Source of the DNA: Ulota crispa | Lineage: Eukaryota > Streptophyta > Bryopsida > Orthotrichales > Orthotrichaceae | Assembly (NCBI GenBank): GCA_963920765.1 | Contig: OY987247.1 | Coordinates: 20,060,471-20,124,470, forward strand | Length of the DNA: 64,000 nt | Direction of reading: 5' to 3' | In this document: positions 58,121 through 64,000 of the stretch, piece by piece | How the letters are laid out: each line of letters starts with the position of its first letter | How positions within the stretch are numbered: the first letter of the stretch is position 1 | The notes under the pieces: generated by a model | What the model saw: the letters and a program-made list of their open reading frames with translations, nothing else | Told to the model about the DNA's origin: nothing | Database searches by the model: none | Position numbers and translations under genes: made by a program

Positions 58121-60158
58121 TGTCATGTCATATTACAAAGGTAGTGTGATACAAAAAATAATTATAAAAAAAAAACTTTCCAACAACTAGATTTTGGACA
58201 CGTGGCAGTAGGTGACGCATGTGTCAGACGTACGTTGAATGCTATCTTGAGATATGTGAAAAGATTTCAAGAGACAAAGGAAAAAGAAGGGTACATTGAA
58301 TGTTGTCTTGGGATATGTGAAAAAGATTTTGGGAGAGGAAGGAAAAAGAAGGGCATTAGGGGTTGTGACCACAAAAAAAATTTAAATTTTCATGTATGAA
58401 GATCTTATGGATGAAGTTGCAATTGTGGTAGATATCACTGAGTTGCAACGACTATTACACGACCGCTCTTGACTAGAATATGACTGAAAATGTTTTGCAG
58501 TTGTAATGGCTTGAAAAGCTCCATTCCCAATTGAAATTTAGTTGCCATATAGTCACCATGTAGTTGCCAACTGCAATCGTTTATTGGCCTATTTCTTCTA
58601 GTGAGAGTAGGCTTAGTACAAGATCAATTCTATGAGGAATTGAAATTGCAAGGGATGCCGTAATTCTGGTCCGCTGCATCTTGATTCAAGTGTCCTAGAA
58701 CTGGCTAAAGTGCAAGGGATTGGTACCGCAGTGTTCAAGCAGTTTCCCACACTGTGTTACTAGTTCTGCCAAATTTAAGAAATGTAGTTCTGTAGCATTA
58801 TTATTGAAAAACAATTTTGTGTGCAGATTGTGAAATTGGAGAAGATGGTGTACAATTGACTAGGATATAATGGATAGAAATAAGAAGCACAAGTAGCAAT
58901 TTAGAGATCAAGGTGTTGAATCCTGAAGAAATATGTAGCAATTTAGAATTCTAGAAGTCTTAGACTCAATTGGTGTAGGAATTGCTTAAGGCCCAAGAGA
59001 GGATCAAATTGCTCATGTATATTAACAATTGGACAAAGATTTTAATGGCAGACAACATTATAAACCTTGTGCATATGAAATCATTCCATAAACATTATGT
59101 TGGTGGTAGATAATTTTCCACGGTAACTTCTTGCTTCATATTAGTGGTGCATTACTCCCAAGACCAAACCTTAGCAAAGTGGTCCATTTCTTCCAAGATA
59201 TGTAGTTTTAGACAAACCTTAAGGAAGTGAGCATGAATTATTGACTTAAGTACGTAGAATATCTGATTGAATTTATTTGAAACATTCGAAGAACAAAATT
59301 CAGGAAACAAATATTTGGAGGCATTCTATGTGATTTGTTTGGAAATAACCAAGTTGAAAGGAAGTAAGTACGTATTTGAAAGGCTTTCAGGTATTATGTG
59401 GGGACCCTGTGGATGGCCTTTTATTGCTAGTTTGACATTAGATTCAAATATGGTTGTATTGAAACCGCTCAAATGTAGTGGATATAATATATGTGAATGC
59501 ATTCATCATTACTACAACAGCCACAACCCTTTTTTTGGCAACATTGTGAGGTGTATATGTTCATGATTTTTCAAATTTAAGGAGAGTACCCTTCATAACT
59601 AAGGACCTAGAAAGCTCAATAAACTAGAAAAAAAAGTTTTTTTGGAAGGTCCTGGTGAAGTAAAATATTGAATGCCTTGATCAATGTGCACTGTGTTTGG
59701 AAGTAGGAGGCGGGTTAAAAAGTCTGCTAAGGGTCCACTACAATGAATGTGTTTATAATGAGTACATTGAAAACAAGACTGGGGCACTTGAACACTAATC
59801 TCTAACCCTAAAGCCTGTCCGCAGAAGAAGAGAATCTGCGAGCGGTAGCTACCTCCAAATCTAGCGGGAGAATGCTATCTTGGTTGTAGGAGGAGTCCCT
59901 AAACCTATAATGACTTGCTCTTAAAAATAAACCAGCATGGACAGCACATCGTCAAGAGCAAATTTCATACAAAGTAGAAACCGCTCTTGCAATAACAAAC
60001 CATTCCCTCTATAGGGAAGTAAAGGTTGCTTCAACAACTAAAGTGCAAGGTGGACAATGCTAGGTTGGACTTATTGCGGAGTCCTATGGGTACCTTGCGC
60101 GCCAAGATATCTTACAACCCACTACAAAACCTTTTTAATTAAACCCTAAAATTGGCTA
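58121..60158. other. Mixed intergenic DNA with an orphan CACTA-type right end
   Basis: TTTCTTCTAGTG at 58592-58603 is an orphan terminus like that of family D, and no matching left end nearby was certain. The 99-codon ORF at 59267-59566 is unrecognised. 59790-59990 is less AT-rich and contains no gene I can support. Confidence 0.4.
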
Positions 60159-60179
60159 CCCTAAACCCTAAACCCTAAA
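60159..60179. repeat. Interstitial telomere-like motif, (CCCTAAA)3
   Basis: Three exact copies of the plant telomere heptamer, with further single copies at about 60142 and 60207. Too short for a telomere relic. Such teloboxes are common near 5' ends of plant genes, and here the motif lies just downstream (minus strand) of the possible first exon. Confidence 0.9.
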
Positions 60180-60278
60180 CCGATTGGAGAGACATGGTAG
60201 CAATAAACCCTAAACAATTAAAAAGCGGATTTTAAAACTCAAAAGGAAATGTAGACATTGGATTTAGTGAGGACTTAC

Positions 60279-60700
60279 CTCTGTCATTCTTCGAGCAGCT
60301 CCTTTGACAAAGGTTGCCACCACTTGCAATCCTCAAGGAAGGCTTAACCAAACACTACCAACCCACCTTTGGCAATGCCTGCCTAGATATCTCAGAGAAC
60401 GCCGCTCTCCAACGTAAACCTTGGTTGTATTCTGATTTTCAAATTAGAAAAAGCATTCCTAGCAAACTATAGAACTACAATTCTAATCCCTAAAGAAGCT
60501 CCCAGCTGAAGTGTTTCTGGCGTAGTTTCGAAGCTGTGCTTGGAAATTTGTATCCTCAACCTCCGCTTCAACTGCACAAAGAGAATATGAGAACCCTAAA
60601 GGGCAATCCCTGCAATGCAACGCGAAAGCAATCTAGAAGTGGATGTATTCTGTAGATATAGTGGATGGATGTAGCGGTGATGAATGACACATGTTTATCC
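60279..60700 (-). CDS. Possible first exon and leader of an unrecognised gene
   Basis: On the minus strand this less AT-rich stretch has a gene-5'-end look: a TTTAGGGTTCTC telobox near 60594, then sequence ending CGAAGAATGACAGAG|GTAAGTCC (donor at 60278-60273). The short frame before the donor reads ATFVKGAARRMTE, but a stop precedes it closely in that frame, so the start is unclear. No downstream exon was recognised before the fragment meets other DNA. It may be a 5' UTR with a short exon, or a captured fragment. Confidence 0.3.
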
Positions 60701-60939
60701 CTTGTATAGCAGCGTGCTTTAAAGGCTACCTCTACAACAGCACCCCATTGACTTCACGACACGTGTCGCAAACTAGATACATCTGCCGAGGCACACATGT
60801 TTGAGATTTGCAGCACAAGGAAGGTCAGCAGCACATATAGGATTGGTAGCATTGACAGTGCTGTAGCAAAAAAAACCCCTTTTGAGACAAAACCACAAGG
60901 TCATTCTTGCAATCACTTGTAAGTACCCTGGCATTTGCC

Positions 60940-63900
60940 TCTAGCTAAGGTATGTAGGTTTGTCTTTGTTTGTCCCTATGGTGTTGAAAAAGGCTCGGGT
61001 GCACCAATTTCCCTTTCTAGACCAGTTTGTTGGGCCCTTGAGGTGATGTTTGTCTAGTATTGTAATGGAGATATCATGTAATGTGGTCTTGGCTATGTTC
61101 CATGAGGCTGTGGCCCCTAAGTCCCTCGGGTATTTGCTAAGATAATCTTCAGTTTCTTTGACTTGTTGTGTTGCATCTCTTTTCGCCTTGTATTGTCTAT
61201 TCCTCGTCTCTTTCCCCAATCGTGATGCCACATCTACCACCCTTTTCTATGTTGTAGCAATTCTATCTGTCCACGTTATGCCCTTCTCTTGTTTGACCTC
61301 CTCCCACGCCTTTACCAAGCTCTCCTAGTATTTCTTGCAATTCCAAATTGAAGCTTGCATGCTGCCCCGCATGGTTTCATTCTGTCGTAATGGAAGAAGC
61401 TTAAGAGAAATTAGGGCTTGAATTGAGACCTTGGTGTGTGGGTGTGTGTGGAGCACACCACCTAAGTCCCCTAAGAACTTTGATATGTAGAAGCAATCAA
61501 TTCTTACGCTTTTGCGGAGCTCACTTGTCTGCTCGTTGTCTTAGGTGAAGTTTTTCCTAGTAGCTAACTTTATACTGTCCCTTTGAGCCGCGTCCAACAT
61601 CCTGTAGTAGTCAAGCAGCCTTGTCCACAAGGTTTGTTCATTGCATACTACGCTCTTGTTGACTCTTGCGTGTCTTAGTCTGTCCAATGGATCTTTGGAA
61701 ATCTCCAGCTAGGATATTCTCACCCCCCTTCACATCTGCTTCTACTATGGCATTCCATAAAAGTCTTCTCTTTCTTGTTGTGCAGTGGGCATAGACATTT
61801 ATGATTGTCACCATTGTAGGGTAGTTGCAAGAAACACTTCACAGTTTTGTCTCAAACACCCTTAAAACAAGTAGTACTAGGTAGTAATATGAGCTTTTAA
61901 TATATTTTATTTTATTTTTAAATAAAATAAAATATGGATAGTTTGTAAACCACTTATAATAGCATACTCATGAAAAGTTAGACCTAGAAAAAATTTATTC
62001 TAAAAGTTATGCACAAAAATAGAGGGACAAAATTACCCACAAAAAGACAATTTTCTTTTTGCTTTTTAGAAAATAGTAAAAACATTCAAAAAAATAAAAC
62101 AAAAAATGGCCATTTTTGCTCTATTCAAGACGCTTGTATTGGTGGAACTTTTTTTTTGGGAAGTTTGTTTTTTTTCTCTATTGCTTGACCAAAGGATGCC
62201 TACTTTGAGAGCATGTGGAAGGCAGAGAAATCACAATTTCCTAGAATCCTTCTAGAATATTCATGTGATGCTCTATGATAAACAACTTTCTTGATTTGTG
62301 GCATGAGATTTGCTTTTTTGGACCCAAAATAGTACTAAAAACTCACAAAATGGCTAAGGCAGACACCTATTTGGGGGCTGTTTAAAAATAGTAAAATAAT
62401 TTTAAAAAAATTGCAAAAAATATAAAAGGTTTGTAACTATGAAATGTACTTTCTCCTATAATTTCACCTCAAAAGAACTTTCTAAGCAAAAGTTACAAAC
62501 CAAAAAGCACGTGCAAGAGGTGAAGGGGACAGAAACTAGTACAAGTGTTTCTTGCAATCACCCTATATTATTCTCTGATATGATGCTCACATATTGAGCT
62601 CAACTTGGCACAATAATAGCCTCTGTACTGATGCAGTTTGTGATTTCCAAGGCCAAGAGGATTGCTGTTCCACCCCTCCATCTGCCACCATCTCTACTTT
62701 GTACTGCAGGGTTCTAGAGTTTGTGTCCCTGTGAGAATGGGAAACTCTTGTTCTAATTTTTATAGCACACTTCTTGCATCCAATGTTCTTGCATTAGAAT
62801 CACCTGTGGAGGCAAGGCCATTCTCTCAAGGAGGCGGCGTATATGTACTTGTTTTTAGGCACCTCTTGCCCTTGTTCTTGCGCCTTAAGTATTCATTGAG
62901 ACCATTGACAAGCCTTCCTCCATAACGTTACCAAAGACCCAACTAGGCTGTGGTGCAAGTTGGCTGCCCCCTTGGCCACCATGGACGCTGTTGTTGTGGG
63001 TGTTGAAGGCATGACCCTTGGAGCTCTGACTTTTTTCAGCAGTTGCCGTGGTGACGTGTTCATCCTTAACTCCCACTCCTTTGTGAGTATTGCCTCCTTA
63101 AGTCTTGCCCACGCTTTGAATAACTTGTTGGCTATCTTGCAACCCCTTCCATTGGCTAAAATTGGTATTTTTTTGCACTTTGCCCAGGTTGTGACTGCTT
63201 CCTTGCACGCCTTAGTCTTTGATGCAACTTGGATTGCTATGAATACTATAAGCTTTTGTTTGTTCTCATCTCCATCCCACCTAGTTGTCTAATTGATTAT
63301 TTCCTAATGTTGGAGTCTAGGCAATTTTCTGATCCTTTCTTGCATGTTCTCCATTAGACAAGCTAGGATTCTACCCTTTAACATTGAGACTCTATGTTCT
63401 TGGGGTGTGAATGATATGGGAGCCAAATCTATTAGCCTAGGGCCTCTTCCTTCTCCAGCGGATAGGTCTTTCTCTGCTTGTTCTTCATATAGACGATAGG
63501 CCATATGGTAAGGTATTTTTCACTTGATGCCTTGAATGTATTGTTTTTAACTTTGAATGTTTCTAGCAGCTCTTTTTCTAGGAGGGACATCCAAAAATTT
63601 GCTATCAGGTGGGAGGAGGATCTATGATGTTTCTCAACTTCCCAAAACTTCCCTCCTATAGGATCGTTGGGTGCAAAATTACCCTCCCATACACTTCATT
63701 AATGCATATTCTGTCATTCCATATGTTGGAACTTGCAAGGCTGGGGGGTGAATTCTGCCGTTAGTGTTGGGTACTCCTCGGTAGATAATACTAGTCTTTT
63801 CTCTCCCTGCACTTCCAATGTGTCCATATCTTTTGCTGCTTCACTCAAAGGTGCATATATTTTCCAATCAATACTCGGGCTTAGTGCTGGGTGTGCCTAT

Positions 63901-64000
63901 GCTTTGGATAACACCGCCATTAGACGCTCTATCTCTAGCTATACAAATCTCTCCTTTTGTTTGGATTTGTTTCCCTTAACCAACATGTATTCTCCTTGTT
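60940..64000 (-). mobile_element. LINE (non-LTR retrotransposon) relic, split and open at the right edge
   Basis: On the minus strand the AP-endonuclease start is seen at about 62810-62640: VILMQEHWMQE (catalytic Glu kept) and, after stops, GHKL-NPAVQSRDGGRWRGG then TAILLALEITNCIS. Endonuclease sequence resumes beyond the 61817-62565 insert with MVTIINVYAHCTTRKRRLLW and ILAGDF (61717-61698), then RIDCFYISKFLGDLGGVL and THPHTKVS. The expected S-D-H motif after that is lost. The linker before RT continues to 60940 (VDVASRLGKETRNRQYKAKR; AKTTLHDISITILDKHHLKG). The RT domain is absent. Sequence upstream to 64000 (for example 63504-62885) is compatible with ORF1 or the ORF2 N-terminus but is unrecognised. 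Many stops and frameshifts. Confidence 0.75.
61817..62565. mobile_element. Non-autonomous TIR element (749 bp) inserted in the LINE endonuclease
   Basis: The left end is TAGGGTAGTTGCAAGAAACA and the right end, reversed, TAGGGTGATTGCAAGAAACA: a 23-bp terminal inverted repeat (continuing CTT) with two mismatches. The LINE endonuclease frame is interrupted exactly here and resumes on the other side, proving insertion. TA lies at both tips and could be part of the repeat or a TA target duplication, so the superfamily is unsettled (Tc1/mariner-like or PIF/Harbinger-like; the GCAAGAAAC core also echoes CACTA ends). No coding capacity was seen inside. Confidence 0.75.

Noticed and set aside
60895-60917. 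'cattcttgcaatcacttgta' as another end of the 61817-62565 TIR element
   Set aside because: It shares the CTTGCAATCAC core, but the GGGTA tip is absent and no partner end was found nearby.
1-64000. tRNA, rRNA, CRISPR arrays, bacterial operons or organelle genome inserts
   Set aside because: I looked for their typical words and layouts and saw none. SecY here is a plant nuclear-type fragment within repeat DNA.

Overview
This window reads as nuclear DNA from a plant with a large, repeat-filled genome, most likely a gymnosperm or another large-genome land plant. The species is not determined. The evidence is: very AT-rich sequence with no intact long ORF; fragments of plant nuclear genes with introns kept (CYP71-type cyclophilin/WD40, NUP160-like nucleoporin, chloroplast SecY, a SANT/telobox-like Myb domain); and plant-type transposons (CACTA TnpD with its accessory domains, a LINE, Ty3/gypsy elements, CACTA-ended MITEs). 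Nothing bacterial, phage or CRISPR-like was seen. Every gene-like segment found carries stops or frameshifts, or is only a fragment, so this is mostly old, decaying intergenic DNA.

Layout. 1-430 is a relic of a dispersed LTR family that recurs at 43228-43660. 3.2-7.9 kb is a badly decayed CACTA transposase (TnpD) on the + strand. 9.3-18.1 kb holds two copies of one CACTA-ended foldback MITE family, a second MITE with a 3-bp target duplication, and a 50-bp repeat/hairpin block. 18.1-26.3 kb holds three unrecognised, interrupted protein-coding relics. The one at 25119-26311 (minus) still has a clean in-phase intron whose polypyrimidine tract is a 33-base homopolymer.

30.3-39.3 kb is a cluster of host-gene fragments, all on the + strand: CYP71 exons, a coiled-coil gene, an acidic-repeat plus SANT segment, NUP160-like exons and a SecY exon. 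Several keep introns or splice sites. Unrelated genic pieces joined in one orientation suggest capture by a Helitron or Pack-MULE type element. A 112-bp tandem array (four units) follows, then a minus-strand relic with a possible organelle-targeting leader.

41661-48930 is a near-complete chromodomain Ty3/gypsy retrotransposon with gag, protease, RT, RNase H, integrase and chromodomain. Its LTR, primer site and polypurine region look like the Tf1/sushi group, including a predicted 11-nt self-priming site (10 of 11 pairs) opposite an inferred transcript start 31 bp after a TATA box. A 1296-bp solo LTR, flanked by an exact 5-bp duplication (GGATG), sits inside its gag. This self-priming chromovirus is the most notable system in the window.

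49.2-52.4 kb has a 350-bp degenerate tandem repeat, a minisatellite, and a second, truncated Ty3/gypsy RT fragment. 53.3-58.6 kb contains further CACTA-ended MITEs and a dense field of ACAACT/ACATTACAACT repeats that may be CACTA subterminal repeats. 60.1-60.7 kb has a short interstitial telomere-like motif beside a possible gene 5' exon. 60.9-64.0 kb is a minus-strand LINE relic split by a 749-bp terminal-inverted-repeat element, and it runs off the right edge.
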